Below, in pieces: positions 26,996 to 37,890 of a stretch of 49,728 nucleotides of DNA. Source of the stretch: Verrucomicrobiota bacterium (GTDB lineage Bacteria > Verrucomicrobiota > Kiritimatiellia > JAHIZV01); contig JAHIZV010000237.1 of NCBI GenBank assembly GCA_018814445.1, forward strand, positions 1-49,728, in the 5' to 3' direction. Numbering within the stretch: position 1 is the first letter of the stretch; each line of letters opens with the position of its first letter. The notes under the pieces are model-generated. The model had not been told where the DNA came from. It saw nothing but the letters and a program-made list of their open reading frames with translations, and did no database searches. The translations under genes were made by a program, and so were the position numbers.

Positions 26996-29900
26996 ATGGT
27001 GAAGCGCTTCGGATGGTTCATACCTGTTTCGGCGCTACTTTTGGCCTTCGCCCTCCTTTCTGTGCGAAACGCAAGGAAGCACAAGTCCTTGTCTCCGATT
27101 GCTGACGAACCCGGAGATATCTCTGTTGCGACCGGCGTCGCGGCTGATGCAGGGCATTCCTCGACAAACCGGCAAACGGAAACCAGACAGGTTCCTCCAT
27201 CTGTCTCCCGCGAACCGGCGTCCGGCACACTGTCCGAAATGATCGACCGCACCCCTGACAACGATATTGACGATTCTGATTCGAGACACATCTCGGCTCT
27301 GGCCCGGAAACAGCGCGCTCGACAGGAAGAGGCCGTAGCTGGAGCCCGCAAGAACGACTGGCTGATCAGGGAAAGCACGGACAAGGCCAATCTCGAACTC
27401 ATGGATGTCCGGGATGGTCGCCCCCTCTACAACCAGACACACAACGTAAACGCCGCGATCTCAACCGCGGCGAATCTTGTGCGCGAAACACCCCCCTACA
27501 GTCTGTCGGCAACCGGCTTGACGGTGGGCGTGTGGGACGGAGGGCATGTTCGGGCGACTCACCAGGAATTCGGCGGCCGGGTATCCACAAACGGAACAGG
27601 AACCGTTGAGAATCATGCGACGCATGTCGCAGGAACCATCTCCGCTTCGGGAAAAGTCGCTGCGGCACTCGGCATGGCGCCGCGGGTTAAAATCGAATCC
27701 TACGACTGGAATCTGGACGAGTCGGAAATGGCCTCCCGCGCGATGACGGCAACAGGTGAAACCAACAAGCTCCAGATATCAAATCACTCCTACGGCTTCG
27801 TCACCGGTTGGTCGACCGGCAGCTACTCCGGCAACAGCGGCCCCCACTGGTTCGGCGTATGGGGCGATCGAGAGGATGATGGCTTCGGCAGGTACAGCGT
27901 CGACGCGTGGGCGTGGGACAGCATCCTGTACGACTCCCCGTATTTCCTTCCGTTCAAATCCGCAGGTAACGACCGAAACGACAGCGCGCCGTCCAGCGGC
28001 ACGACGTTCTACTACATCGATGGCACCTGGAAGTCCACCAGCTACAACCCGGGCATCCACCCCTACAGCGACGGATATGATGCCGGCGGATACGACACGA
28101 TCTCCGCGCGGGGAACCTGCAAGAATCTGATCACAGTCGGCGCCGTCAACGATGCCGTTTCAGGAGGAGTGAGAGATCTATCCGCGGGTACGATGTCGTC
28201 CTTCAGTTGTTGGGGCCCAACCGACGACGGCCGCGTCAAACCCGACATCGTCGCCAACGGAGTCGGGCTCTATTCGACCATCGGATCTTCCGATACCGCC
28301 TACCAGGGGGGATGGAACGGAACCAGCATGTCGACGCCAAACGCCGCGGGTTCAGCCGCGCTGCTGGTGGAGTACTACGGGAACCTCTTCACAAATCAGC
28401 ACATGAGAGCCAGTACCCTCAAAGGACTGATCCTTCACACGGCTGACGACATCGGCAACGCGGGGCCGGACTACGCGAATGGCTGGGGTCTGATGAACAC
28501 GAAGGCCGCGGCGGACATCATTGCCGCCCATGCGAGCCGGACCAATGCGCACCGTATTCTCGAGGATTATGTTGCGACGAATGTCCTGACAAACACGTAT
28601 TCCATAATCGCGGACGGCTCAGAGGACATCAAGGTCACACTGTGCTGGACGGACCCGCCAGGCCCACCACAAAGTGGACTGGACAATAGAACAAGCGTTC
28701 TGGTTAACAACCTCGATCTTCGCGTGATAGAACCGGATGGAACTACAAACTTCCCCTACCTCCTGAATGTCACCAACCCGATAGCTCTTGCTGTCAACGC
28801 CGATAACGACATAGACAACGTGGAACAGGTCGTCGTCGCCGGCCCAACGAACGCAGGGAACTACAGCTTCTTCGTCACGCTCGACGGAGACCTCACAGGC
28901 AATATCCAGTACTACAGCATTATCATCAGTGGATCCGCTCTTCCTCCGGAGATTGACCATACGCCGCTCGGAAACACGACTAACACTTCAACCGACTACC
29001 TCGTAAGCGCCGTGATCACCGCCGAGACCGCCGTTGATACCAACCAGGTCCTGTTGCGCTGGAATACAAACGGTTCGACGGCGGCCTTCACGACCAACCT
29101 GATGTCCTTCTCCACAAACGACACGTATGAAAGTGGAATATCGCCGCAACCTGTAGGAACAATCATTTCATACTACATCTCGGCAGCGGCAACGAATGGA
29201 CTGACAACCGAGGATCCCCCGGGAGCGCCACTGTCGCTGTATTCATTCGAGATCCGCCCGCCCGTTGATCTGACCATCACCGGCACTCCCCACCAGGTCG
29301 AAACAGTCTCACCTGACTACGGTACTCACACCTACCCCTCGGGAGAAACGGTCAACGTTGAAGCAGGACCCTACAGCTCACCCAGCAACGGGTTCCGGTA
29401 CGCCGTCACAGGCTGGTCGGGATCGGGCAGCGTGCCCTTGTCGGGCTCCTCCAACAGCTTCGCTGTCTCCCTCTCCGTCACTTCTTCCCTGTCGTGGCAC
29501 TGGACCATTGAGAATGCTCTGACGCAGACTTCAACACCTGCGGGAATCGTCGAGACGATGACATGGTGGCGGGCGGATACAACCGGCACGACGAAAACAG
29601 CGGAAAGCGGAACAATGATCGGCTCCACGCAGGTCATGTTCGCGAGCTGGTTTGTTGACGGGGCCCGCCAACCGGATTCTTCCAACACGGCGGTGAATCC
29701 GGCGGAAGGGCTGATCATGAGCACGTCACACACTGCAGCGGCCTTGTACATCGCCGAAGATGAAGACAGTGACTCGGATTCCCTGGGCGACTGGTGGGAG
29801 ATATTCTACTTCGGCTCCACGGGCGCTTTGTCAGGCGCGGACGATGACAGCGATGGATTCGACAACGGAACGGAATATGACGACAACACCAATCCACGAG

Positions 29901-32404
29901 ACATCAACAGCTTCCCCACCCCACCCTCCATCGTCCATACCGCTCTGGCGGATCCGCAGAGCTCACCCGCTCCCTGGACGGTTTCCGCCGTCGTGTCGGA
30001 CAACTATCAGGTTGCCTCGGTCACCCTCTGGTGGAGCAGAAACAGTGGCGGATGGCAGAGCACGTCGATGACGCACACCGGAAGCGGAACATACTCAAAC
30101 GCAATACCGCTACCGGGAACCAACGGGGATGATTTCGTGTATCGGATAGTCGCCGACGACGGCGCGGATCTTACCTCCACAAACGGCCCGCACTCCTTCT
30201 CCGTTGACTACCCGATAATCGGCGTGACTCCCGACGATCTGGGTCATTTCGTCCTTCAGCCGGGCACGTCGACAAATACCTCTCTCGTCATAACAAATGC
30301 CGGTTCGGCCCTTCTCTCATGGAACATCACGCTCCGCGGACTGGGTTTGGAGGAAGATGTCGAAGGAGGCACCAACTCGTGGCTCCATTACGGAACAAAC
30401 GATCTCTGGCACATATCGACTTCACGGCACTATTCCGCATCCCATTCATGGTATGCAGGTTATGAAGGTCTGGGCGCGTATGCCAATTCCATGCACGCGA
30501 TGCTGCTGACCCCTTTGGTGAAGCTTGGCAGTAATGCAGTCTTGAGCTTCCGGCACTGGATAGACGCAGAACTGTACTACAGCGACTACACCTGGGATGG
30601 AGGGATTGTTGAGTTATCGACGAATGCCGGGATGTCCTTTTTCCAGATCGCTCCCATCGGAGGATACGCTCATCAGATCTTTGGCCACCCCGCCTCTCCA
30701 TGGCCGAACGGGACCCCATGTTTTGCCGACACGGGAGTGTGGAAGCAGGCTTCTTTTGATCTTTCCGCCTACGAAGGCCATGAGGCCGTCGTTCGCTTCC
30801 ACTTCGGATCGGACGGCGCTGCCGTGGAAGAAGGCTGGTACATTGACGACGTCCTGATTACCCCGCATCTCGGCACAAACGACTGGCTCCTGTTCTCTGC
30901 AATCAGCGGAAGTGTGAACGCGGCAACATCCAGTAATATCACTGCCTTCATCGACTCAACGGGAATACCCACGGGAGCTGATCGCGGCGCCGTGATACAC
31001 ATCAACAGCAATGACCAGGAGACGCCCACAAGCAGCGTGCCAATCGCCCTGTCAGTCAGAACACCTCCCGCCGTGATCGCAGTAACAGGACTCCAGACTT
31101 CCACCGGCGGTGAAGGGGTTGCAACGATAAGCAATCACGTCTACGACGCTGACGGTGAGACGGTGAGCCTCGAGGTCGCGGTGTCCACAAACCAAGGTGT
31201 GAGCTGGTCAACGGGGTGGATGGCGGGAGCGCAGGCTGACATAGGGTCTCCCGCAGTCTCGAACGGCGCCCCGAGACACGTCTACAACATCGCGACCGAG
31301 TCTGCCGGAACTCCGTTCACAAACCGCGTCTCGGTGTCATGGGATACGACGAATGAACTCCTGGCTGTGTCTCTCAGCACCTCCACGCTGGTACGCGTCC
31401 GGCCGTGGGACAAGTACTACCCGGGCCATGCGGTGACAAGCACTCCATTCATGGTCGACAATGAGTCGCCGTCACAACCCACTGTGATTCTCATCGGCAC
31501 GCACACTCAGGAAACATGGTCTACCGCAAATGACATGACAGCTTCATGGGCGCCATCGGATGACGGAGAAGGCGGCGGCGTGTCGAAGTACATCTATGCC
31601 TTCAGCAATGTTTCCGTCATCGCCGCGGACGCAGCATCCACCGTCAGCACGAACGCTGCGGCAACCGACATTCCAGACGGCACGAACTGGCGCTTCAACG
31701 TCAAAGCGGTAGACGTGTTCGGTAACGAGAGCCCCTCGACCAGCACGGGTCCTTTCTGGATTGATACGACGCCTCCGGTCACAGGCATCGTCTATCTCCA
31801 GACCAGCGAGCTTGGAGATTACACTCTTGGTTCAACCATCACCGGCCGGTGGAGCGGCTTCAGTGATGTACTCTCGGGCCTCGACGGATACTATTTCAGT
31901 CTCACCAACAACGCGCCCTCAACGAACGGCAACTGGACTGCGGGTACGAACGGCATCCTCACCGGAGCCGCACTCGATGAGGCGGACAATTTCTTCGTAT
32001 GGGCCGCTGACGTGGCAGGCAATATCGGAACGTCGGCCTTCGCCCTGACGCTCGTGCTCGACCCGTCCGGCGATCACGACGGCGATGGCATGAGCAACCG
32101 GGACGAGGAAACCTCCGGAACAGGCATAAGCGACAGCAATAGTCTCTTCATCTCAAAGGACGCCTCTCCCGCGGTCACAAACCGTGAACCCCCGACGATA
32201 CGCTGGCCCTATGCTGCAAATCGTGAGTACATCGTCTTCTGGAGCGAGTCACACGTCTTCTCAAACGACCTCAACTGGGCAGCCATTACCAATCCCGTCT
32301 ACTCCGTAACAAATGGCTGGGCCGTGTGGGTAGACACCAACGGGCTCGACATACCGTCGACCGTATGGCGCCTCTATCGGATTGGCGTCAGTTCGGCTCA
32401 GTAA
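26996..32404 (+). CDS. Very large secreted S8 (subtilisin-like) serine peptidase with multiple C-terminal accessory domains
   Basis: Triad motifs VGVWDGGHVRATHQEF, NHATHVAGTISASG, GTSMSTPNAAGSAAL; about 1800 aa; Asp-rich Ca-binding-type repeats (DSDSDSLGDWWE, DHDGDGMSNRDEE). ATG at 26996 preferred over 26957. Confidence 0.92.
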   Translation: MVKRFGWFIPVSALLLAFALLSVRNARKHKSLSPIADEPGDISVATGVAADAGHSSTNRQTETRQVPPSVSREPASGTLSEMIDRTPDNDIDDSDSRHISALARKQRARQEEAVAGARKNDWLIRESTDKANLELMDVRDGRPLYNQTHNVNAAISTAANLVRETPPYSLSATGLTVGVWDGGHVRATHQEFGGRVSTNGTGTVENHATHVAGTISASGKVAAALGMAPRVKIESYDWNLDESEMASRAMTATGETNKLQISNHSYGFVTGWSTGSYSGNSGPHWFGVWGDREDDGFGRYSVDAWAWDSILYDSPYFLPFKSAGNDRNDSAPSSGTTFYYIDGTWKSTSYNPGIHPYSDGYDAGGYDTISARGTCKNLITVGAVNDAVSGGVRDLSAGTMSSFSCWGPTDDGRVKPDIVANGVGLYSTIGSSDTAYQGGWNGTSMSTPNAAGSAALLVEYYGNLFTNQHMRASTLKGLILHTADDIGNAGPDYANGWGLMNTKAAADIIAAHASRTNAHRILEDYVATNVLTNTYSIIADGSEDIKVTLCWTDPPGPPQSGLDNRTSVLVNNLDLRVIEPDGTTNFPYLLNVTNPIALAVNADNDIDNVEQVVVAGPTNAGNYSFFVTLDGDLTGNIQYYSIIISGSALPPEIDHTPLGNTTNTSTDYLVSAVITAETAVDTNQVLLRWNTNGSTAAFTTNLMSFSTNDTYESGISPQPVGTIISYYISAAATNGLTTEDPPGAPLSLYSFEIRPPVDLTITGTPHQVETVSPDYGTHTYPSGETVNVEAGPYSSPSNGFRYAVTGWSGSGSVPLSGSSNSFAVSLSVTSSLSWHWTIENALTQTSTPAGIVETMTWWRADTTGTTKTAESGTMIGSTQVMFASWFVDGARQPDSSNTAVNPAEGLIMSTSHTAAALYIAEDEDSDSDSLGDWWEIFYFGSTGALSGADDDSDGFDNGTEYDDNTNPRDINSFPTPPSIVHTALADPQSSPAPWTVSAVVSDNYQVASVTLWWSRNSGGWQSTSMTHTGSGTYSNAIPLPGTNGDDFVYRIVADDGADLTSTNGPHSFSVDYPIIGVTPDDLGHFVLQPGTSTNTSLVITNAGSALLSWNITLRGLGLEEDVEGGTNSWLHYGTNDLWHISTSRHYSASHSWYAGYEGLGAYANSMHAMLLTPLVKLGSNAVLSFRHWIDAELYYSDYTWDGGIVELSTNAGMSFFQIAPIGGYAHQIFGHPASPWPNGTPCFADTGVWKQASFDLSAYEGHEAVVRFHFGSDGAAVEEGWYIDDVLITPHLGTNDWLLFSAISGSVNAATSSNITAFIDSTGIPTGADRGAVIHINSNDQETPTSSVPIALSVRTPPAVIAVTGLQTSTGGEGVATISNHVYDADGETVSLEVAVSTNQGVSWSTGWMAGAQADIGSPAVSNGAPRHVYNIATESAGTPFTNRVSVSWDTTNELLAVSLSTSTLVRVRPWDKYYPGHAVTSTPFMVDNESPSQPTVILIGTHTQETWSTANDMTASWAPSDDGEGGGVSKYIYAFSNVSVIAADAASTVSTNAAATDIPDGTNWRFNVKAVDVFGNESPSTSTGPFWIDTTPPVTGIVYLQTSELGDYTLGSTITGRWSGFSDVLSGLDGYYFSLTNNAPSTNGNWTAGTNGILTGAALDEADNFFVWAADVAGNIGTSAFALTLVLDPSGDHDGDGMSNRDEETSGTGISDSNSLFISKDASPAVTNREPPTIRWPYAANREYIVFWSESHVFSNDLNWAAITNPVYSVTNGWAVWVDTNGLDIPSTVWRLYRIGVSSAQ

Positions 32405-32502
32405 CTCCCCCGATTATGCAGGCGGAACACGTAATCAGCATATGTCCGCCCTTGAAACCACGCATCTGAAATGAAAGACTCCTTTTTCAAGTGAGGCGCG
32501 AT

Positions 32503-33984
32503 ATGAAGCGTATTTTCTTTCTTGTCGTTTTCGCCAATGCCGCATGGTTCGGTCTATCTGCATCCCGGGCCGAGGAGATTACCGCACGCGCCAAAACCGC
32601 GGCATACGCCCTCGATAACCCCTCGATACTCCGCGGTTACTTTCCCGCAGGGGCACAGCTGACAGTCCTGGACAACTACAACGACGCCATGGCGAAAGTC
32701 CGCTTCCGTTCTCCAAGCGGGAAAGTGGTCGAAGCCCTCTGCCGCAAATCCGATCTGGGTATCGCGAGCGGGGACGGACCGCCCGCCACGTCTTCGGCCG
32801 GTGATCCGACGGGCATCAACAAGGCTTTCGGCATTGATTTGTGGCAGGACGGGAATCTCTGGGACGACGTTGACGCGGACGTGGGACGCCGCCTTGGCTG
32901 GCCCGAAGAATCCCGCACGAAAACACTCTCCAGCTATCGTCGCTACACGGGTCCTGACGTGAAAGTCCTCGGCGTACGCCCCTACTCTCTCACCTTCCTC
33001 GCCGAGGACGGCAAACCGACCGAGTTCTCCATGGTATTTGCCAACAAGGGCGACTACCAGGGTTTCGCCGGAGAGGACCTGGAGAACCGGAAAGGAGTGA
33101 AGCGCGCGCTGAAGGAATTCGAAGCCGTACTGAACGAAGACGCAGCAGCTCTGGAGAAAGCGCTCACCCCGATACTTGGCGAACCGGAACGCATCCGGTA
33201 CGGACAGGGCAAGAACGTCAGAGACACGGTACTTCGGTGGGACTGGGGCGATCATGCGATTCTTCTGGCTACGCCTGAAGGAGAATTTGTCGGCCTGCGG
33301 ATTGTCCCCGGCGCTCTCGCCGATTCCGGCGGAAAAGTCGAGCGGGTCAGAGACATAGAACTGAGGACTATGCTGGCCGGGAGAGTAGAAAAGCGCCCAA
33401 AAGGCGACGTGGTGGTTGGCGAGATACCGATGGTCGATCAGGGGCCGAAGGGCTTCTGCGTTCCTGCCACCTGGTCACGCTATCTGCGCTACATGGGTGT
33501 TCCTTCCGATATGTACGGTCTGGCAATGGCGGGACAGACGGGAATCGGCGGAGGTACGTATCTCCACGCCATGTCCGACAGCGTGGAAGATCTTCTTCGA
33601 AAATACGGAAAGAAGCTTCAGAAGATCAACAACTCGCTCAAGATCCAGAATATCAACAAGTACATCGACAAGGGCCTGCCGATCATGTGGACCATGTTCG
33701 TCAATCGGGATCTGGATAAAGACATTCTCGAGCGCACGGCCGACAGGAAGAAGTGCGCAGACTGGGATGCATGGAAAGCGCGGCTTGAGGAGCCGAGAAG
33801 AAAGGCCGAGAAAGAAGGCATCTCCGAAGGCGGGGCTCATATCTGCATGATCATCGGGTATAACGAGAATACGGAAGAACTCGCCATCAGCGACTCATGG
33901 GGCCCGCTTTTCGCCGAGCGCTGGTTGACTGTCGAAGAAGCCGAGGCGATTACTCAAGGCGACCTGATGGTCATTCGATGGTAG
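32503..33984 (+). CDS. Secreted protein with papain/C39-like peptidase domain
   Basis: MKRIFFLVVFANAAWFGLSASRAEE signal; GEIPMVDQGPKGFCVPATWSRYLRYMG (Cys) ... GGAHICMIIGYNENTEELAISDSWGP (His/Asp). Confidence 0.75.
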   Translation: MKRIFFLVVFANAAWFGLSASRAEEITARAKTAAYALDNPSILRGYFPAGAQLTVLDNYNDAMAKVRFRSPSGKVVEALCRKSDLGIASGDGPPATSSAGDPTGINKAFGIDLWQDGNLWDDVDADVGRRLGWPEESRTKTLSSYRRYTGPDVKVLGVRPYSLTFLAEDGKPTEFSMVFANKGDYQGFAGEDLENRKGVKRALKEFEAVLNEDAAALEKALTPILGEPERIRYGQGKNVRDTVLRWDWGDHAILLATPEGEFVGLRIVPGALADSGGKVERVRDIELRTMLAGRVEKRPKGDVVVGEIPMVDQGPKGFCVPATWSRYLRYMGVPSDMYGLAMAGQTGIGGGTYLHAMSDSVEDLLRKYGKKLQKINNSLKIQNINKYIDKGLPIMWTMFVNRDLDKDILERTADRKKCADWDAWKARLEEPRRKAEKEGISEGGAHICMIIGYNENTEELAISDSWGPLFAERWLTVEEAEAITQGDLMVIRW

Positions 33985-34104
33985 TCACGGGACATGATAC
34001 AGCCTCCCCTCCGCGAGCGAGAGGCACTCTTCAACCTTGAAATCGCGCGACCACAATGAAACACTTCTCCGTTCTCTTCCTAAGGAGTTATCAGAAAGGT
34101 TTTT

Positions 34105-34848
34105 ATGATAGTTGTTCTCCATCGGAATCTGCATGTCGCGATTCTGAGCATTCTGGTCACGGCCTGGATCGGGTGCACTGAAGCCGCCTCCGCCGGCAAA
34201 CAGAGCGGTCTGCACATCTACTATCTCAGACATGCGGAAACCGTCGCCAACACGTCGGCCGTGTACACCTTCAAGAACGAATCCCGCTTCTCACCTGCCG
34301 GGCAGAAGCAGGTTGAGTCTGTTTCTGGTCTTCTTTCGGACTACGAGTTCGACTCGATCATCACCAGCCCCACCTTCCGAACGCGAAAGACGATTCTCCC
34401 GTATCTGAAAGAGAAAGGCATGACAGCCGTGATCTGGCCCGAGGCCGAAGAGTGCTGCTGGCATTCGGACAGAACCACGCCCGCAGGGGATGAAATAGAC
34501 TTCAGAAACAGGATTCTACTTGATGAAGACGAAGCCCCTTTCTTTACGTTTCGCGACGACAAGGCCGACTGCTGGATCAAGCTCAGTAACTACAATGACG
34601 GGATGCAGATCGTTGAGCGCACTCATGAACTCATCCTTCAGCAGTATGGGGGCAAAGACGTGACCATTCTGATCGTCGGCCATCAGTTGTCGGGATCGCG
34701 CCTGATCGAGCTTCTCCTTGGACTTGAACCCGTGGGACGTTTCAGAATCGAGAATGCCTCGCTGTCTCATCTGAAACAGAATAGGGATGGAACGTTCGAA
34801 TTACTCGGCCTGAGTGGAAACGAATACCACGAGACGTCAGACCGCTGA
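34105..34848 (+). CDS. Secreted histidine phosphatase family protein
   Basis: IYYLRHAETVANTSAVY...FDSIITSPTFRTRKTILPYL...VTILIVGHQLSGSRLIELLL: RHG and second catalytic His motif. Confidence 0.85.
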   Translation: MIVVLHRNLHVAILSILVTAWIGCTEAASAGKQSGLHIYYLRHAETVANTSAVYTFKNESRFSPAGQKQVESVSGLLSDYEFDSIITSPTFRTRKTILPYLKEKGMTAVIWPEAEECCWHSDRTTPAGDEIDFRNRILLDEDEAPFFTFRDDKADCWIKLSNYNDGMQIVERTHELILQQYGGKDVTILIVGHQLSGSRLIELLLGLEPVGRFRIENASLSHLKQNRDGTFELLGLSGNEYHETSDR

Positions 34849-34852
34849 GATC

Positions 34853-35587
34853 TCACGTATCATCGAAGATATCGGTGATCAATTCCGGCGGGACCACCTC
34901 AAAGACCCTCGCATCACTGCCTGTAACCTCGTATGTCTCAGAGGACTTCGTCGAGCGCTTCCAACTGCTCGCGAGTACATACAGAGGTTTTCCGCTCCCC
35001 TTGAGAGCCTCGGCCATTTCGACACTCAGCACCTTGTTCAGAACTCCGCCATCGCTGAAGACAGTGTCCGCCCCCATCAGCCCGATGTCCGCCATCTCCA
35101 CCGCTTCGCGAAGCATGTCATCGGGATGCAGCAACACGCCTCGGCAGAAATCTTCTGCGTCTTCCGCGAGACGTTTTCCTTCGCCTCCCGGCTGAGATTC
35201 CAGTACGTGCAGTTCCTCAATTCTCTCCTCGACCATTCTCAAGCCGTGAAGCACAGATGAGCTCCGCGAAAGTGTTACGATGGAGCATGGAGGTATCTCT
35301 CGAATCTTCTCGGCGAATTTCGTTGCCGCCCGGACATTCGCACTGCGGATATCGGCTTCGATTAGCTTCAGAAGCTGGGGATCGTCATCGCCGCTGCCCG
35401 CCTCCAGGCGGTCTGCAAGAATGCTGAAACCGAACATCACGGGACGGGCCGTCCGCAGCATCTTCAGAGTGATCGTACGCTCTTCATCGATAAGCGATTC
35501 AGGACGCTTCTGCAGCCAGGCCACGGCCCTCAAAAGAAGCTCCTGGGCCCCGCCTCTCTCATCAAGAAGAATCTCGACCAATTCCAT
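34853..35587 (-). CDS. eIF-2B alpha/beta/delta-related (sugar-phosphate isomerase-like) protein
   Basis: IVTLSRSSSVLHGLRM...MADIGLMGADTVFSDGGVLNKVLSVEMAEALKGSGKPLYVLASSWKRS: eIF2B/R15P isomerase pattern (GADTV..DGGV.NK). Confidence 0.82.
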   Translation of the reverse strand: MELVEILLDERGGAQELLLRAVAWLQKRPESLIDEERTITLKMLRTARPVMFGFSILADRLEAGSGDDDPQLLKLIEADIRSANVRAATKFAEKIREIPPCSIVTLSRSSSVLHGLRMVEERIEELHVLESQPGGEGKRLAEDAEDFCRGVLLHPDDMLREAVEMADIGLMGADTVFSDGGVLNKVLSVEMAEALKGSGKPLYVLASSWKRSTKSSETYEVTGSDARVFEVVPPELITDIFDDT

Positions 35588-35611
35588 TCGACTCCTCCCA
35601 CAGACCCGATT

Positions 35612-36100
35612 CTACCGCTTTCGTTCGTAGACAGCAAAACTATAAGGAAACTCGTTCTTCTCGTCGGCCGGGTGATGCTCACTTTCGACCTCGACCCATT
35701 CCTCGGGAACAAAGCCGGACAGGAATACATCCCCTTTGACGTCGGCGTGAATTCGAGTCATGTAGAGACGCCGGGCAGACGGGAAGAACGCGGCATACAC
35801 GGCAGCCCCTCCGACAATCATGATCTCTTCTGAATCGGCGGCCGCCGCCAGTGCCGACTCCGGCGATCGCGCAACTGTACAATCCTCGGCAGAGAATTCC
35901 CGATCCCTTGTAATGACGATGTTCTGCCTGCCTGGAAGAGCTCGGCCAATGGACTCATGGGTCTTCCTTCCCATGATGATGGGCTTGCCCATGGTGAGCG
36001 CTTTGAAACGTTTTAGATCGGCCGATAGGCGCCAAGGCAGACTGCCCTGTGCGCCGATCACACCGTTGTTACTAACTGCGACTATGATCGAGATAGTCAT
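35612..36100 (-). CDS. folA: Dihydrofolate reductase
   Basis: ISIIVAVSNNGVIGAQGSLPWRLSADLKRFKALTMGKPIIMGRKTHESIGRALPGRQNIVITR...IMIVGGAAVYAAFFP. Confidence 0.96.
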   Translation of the reverse strand: MTISIIVAVSNNGVIGAQGSLPWRLSADLKRFKALTMGKPIIMGRKTHESIGRALPGRQNIVITRDREFSAEDCTVARSPESALAAAADSEEIMIVGGAAVYAAFFPSARRLYMTRIHADVKGDVFLSGFVPEEWVEVESEHHPADEKNEFPYSFAVYERKR

Positions 36101-36158
36101 TGATGCCTGATGCCCGATACCGGATGCCAGATACTCGACACCGCATCCGGCATCTGCC
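36101..36158. repeat. Degenerate heptanucleotide array (consensus yATCnGG on minus strand)
   Basis: Minus strand: GATGCCG GATGCGG TGTCGAG TATCTGG CATCCGG TATCGGG CATCAGG CATCA directly abutting folA ATG. Confidence 0.8.
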
Positions 36159-36160
36159 TC

Positions 36161-36955
36161 TCATACCGCTACTTTTGCTTTTATATGCGGATGATATTCG
36201 TAATTCACCAGTTCGAAATCGTCGTACTTGAAATCAACTACCGACTTCACGTCTTCGTTCAACTTCATCGTTGGCAATGGGTACGGCTTTCTCGACAACT
36301 GCAAGTCGACCTGCTCGAGATGATTCAGGTAGATATGCGCGTCGCCCAGCGTGTGTATGAAGTCGCCCGGCTGCAGCCCGGTCACTTGAGCAACCATCAG
36401 CGTTAAAAGCGCGTATGACGCTATATTGAACGGCACTCCCAGGAATATATCCGCACTCCGCTGGTACATCTGACAGGAGAGCCTTCCTTGCGCCACATAG
36501 AACTGGAACATCATGTGACAGGGCGCCAGTGCCATCCTGTCCAACTCAGACACATTCCATGCGGTAACGATATGACGCCGTGAGTCGGGATTGTTTCTGA
36601 TCTGCTCGACTACCCGGCCCAACTGATCGATATGCCCTCCATCAGGCGTTGGCCACGCGCGCCATTGCACGCCATAGACAGGCCCCAGGTCACCGGTCTC
36701 GTCCGCCCACTCGTCCCAGATGGTCACTCCGTTTTCATGGAGATAACGGATGTTGCCCTCCCCCCGGATAAACCAGAGAAGCTCGTGAATGATGGATCGC
36801 AGGTGGAGCTTCTTCGTCGTGACGAGCGGGAACCCCTCAGCGAGGTCGTACCGGCACTGATACCCGAACACACTTCTCGTACCGACACCGGTCCGGTCTT
36901 GCTTCTCCGCGCCGTGGTCGCGGACATGCCGCATCAAACCCAGATACTCTTTCAT
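36161..36955 (-). CDS. thyA: Thymidylate synthase
   Basis: [55 protein letters not shown]...[12 protein letters not shown]...[24 protein letters not shown]. Confidence 0.97.
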   Translation of the reverse strand: MKEYLGLMRHVRDHGAEKQDRTGVGTRSVFGYQCRYDLAEGFPLVTTKKLHLRSIIHELLWFIRGEGNIRYLHENGVTIWDEWADETGDLGPVYGVQWRAWPTPDGGHIDQLGRVVEQIRNNPDSRRHIVTAWNVSELDRMALAPCHMMFQFYVAQGRLSCQMYQRSADIFLGVPFNIASYALLTLMVAQVTGLQPGDFIHTLGDAHIYLNHLEQVDLQLSRKPYPLPTMKLNEDVKSVVDFKYDDFELVNYEYHPHIKAKVAV

Positions 36956-36984
36956 ACCATGACGATTCGACGTTCGATGTTTCC

Positions 36985-37776
36985 CTACTCCCCCGCCGCA
37001 AGCTTGAGCACGGCCTCAATAGCAATGCTGATCGCGCCCTTGATGTTCGTGTCAAGCGACATCATATCCTGACCGGGCTCCGACCACGGTGTGCGATCCG
37101 AGACGGTACAGATTGTTCCTGCCCGGACACCAAAAAGGTTTGCCAGCGTGAACATAGTCGCGGATTCCATTTCTATGTTCTTCACCCGCGCTCTCTTCAT
37201 GTCCTGGATCATGTCGTTCGACCAGCTTTGCTCAAAGCCTCCGTGAGCCATGGGGGCAAGCTGCCCGTCTTTACCCAGCACCTTGTTCCGCGCGTAGAAT
37301 CCGTCGGCCGACCAGACGATGCCGGCGTGAAACTTCTGTCCGCTTTCTCTGGCTGCCGCGACCAGGGCCGATACAACCTCGTAGCTCGCGACGGCCGGGT
37401 ATTCGACCTGCACATAGCTCTTCGATGTTCCGTCATCCCTCACGGCCCCCGTACTGATGACGTAGTCTCCCAGTTCGATCTCATTCGCAACGGCTCCGCT
37501 GTTGCCGATTCTGATCAGCGTGTGCGCGCCGAGATTGACCATCTCTTCAAAACAGATAGCGGTCGATGGACACCCGATGCCTGTGGAGGATGCCGTCATA
37601 CGAATGCCGTTCTTCGTGCCTGTGTGTATGAGATATTCCCGGACATGCGCGACTTCTTCAAAATCGTCCCATTGTGCGGAAATCTTTGGAACCCGCGCGG
37701 GGTCTCCGCACAAAAAGACGTAGGGAGCAATATCTCCCATCCCACATCCGGTAAGAATCTGTTGGTTTTCCTTCAT
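36985..37776 (-). CDS. udp: Nucleoside phosphorylase (uridine phosphorylase-like)
   Basis: [18 protein letters not shown]...[33 protein letters not shown]...[27 protein letters not shown]. Confidence 0.88.
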   Translation of the reverse strand: MKENQQILTGCGMGDIAPYVFLCGDPARVPKISAQWDDFEEVAHVREYLIHTGTKNGIRMTASSTGIGCPSTAICFEEMVNLGAHTLIRIGNSGAVANEIELGDYVISTGAVRDDGTSKSYVQVEYPAVASYEVVSALVAAARESGQKFHAGIVWSADGFYARNKVLGKDGQLAPMAHGGFEQSWSNDMIQDMKRARVKNIEMESATMFTLANLFGVRAGTICTVSDRTPWSEPGQDMMSLDTNIKGAISIAIEAVLKLAAGE

Positions 37777-37785
37777 GCCACCCTC

Positions 37786-37817
37786 TTAATCCTAATCGTA
37801 CTCGTAATCCTGATCTC
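37786..37817. repeat. Degenerate hexanucleotide array (TAATCC/TAATCG)
   Basis: taatcc taatcg tactcg taatcc tgatct; 10 bp upstream of udp ATG. Confidence 0.8.
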
Positions 37818-37890
37818 CTCCAATGCCGACTATTCCGGCATCCGGGAACAATCTATACCATCCTTATCACAGGCGAAACAGCAGAAGCCG

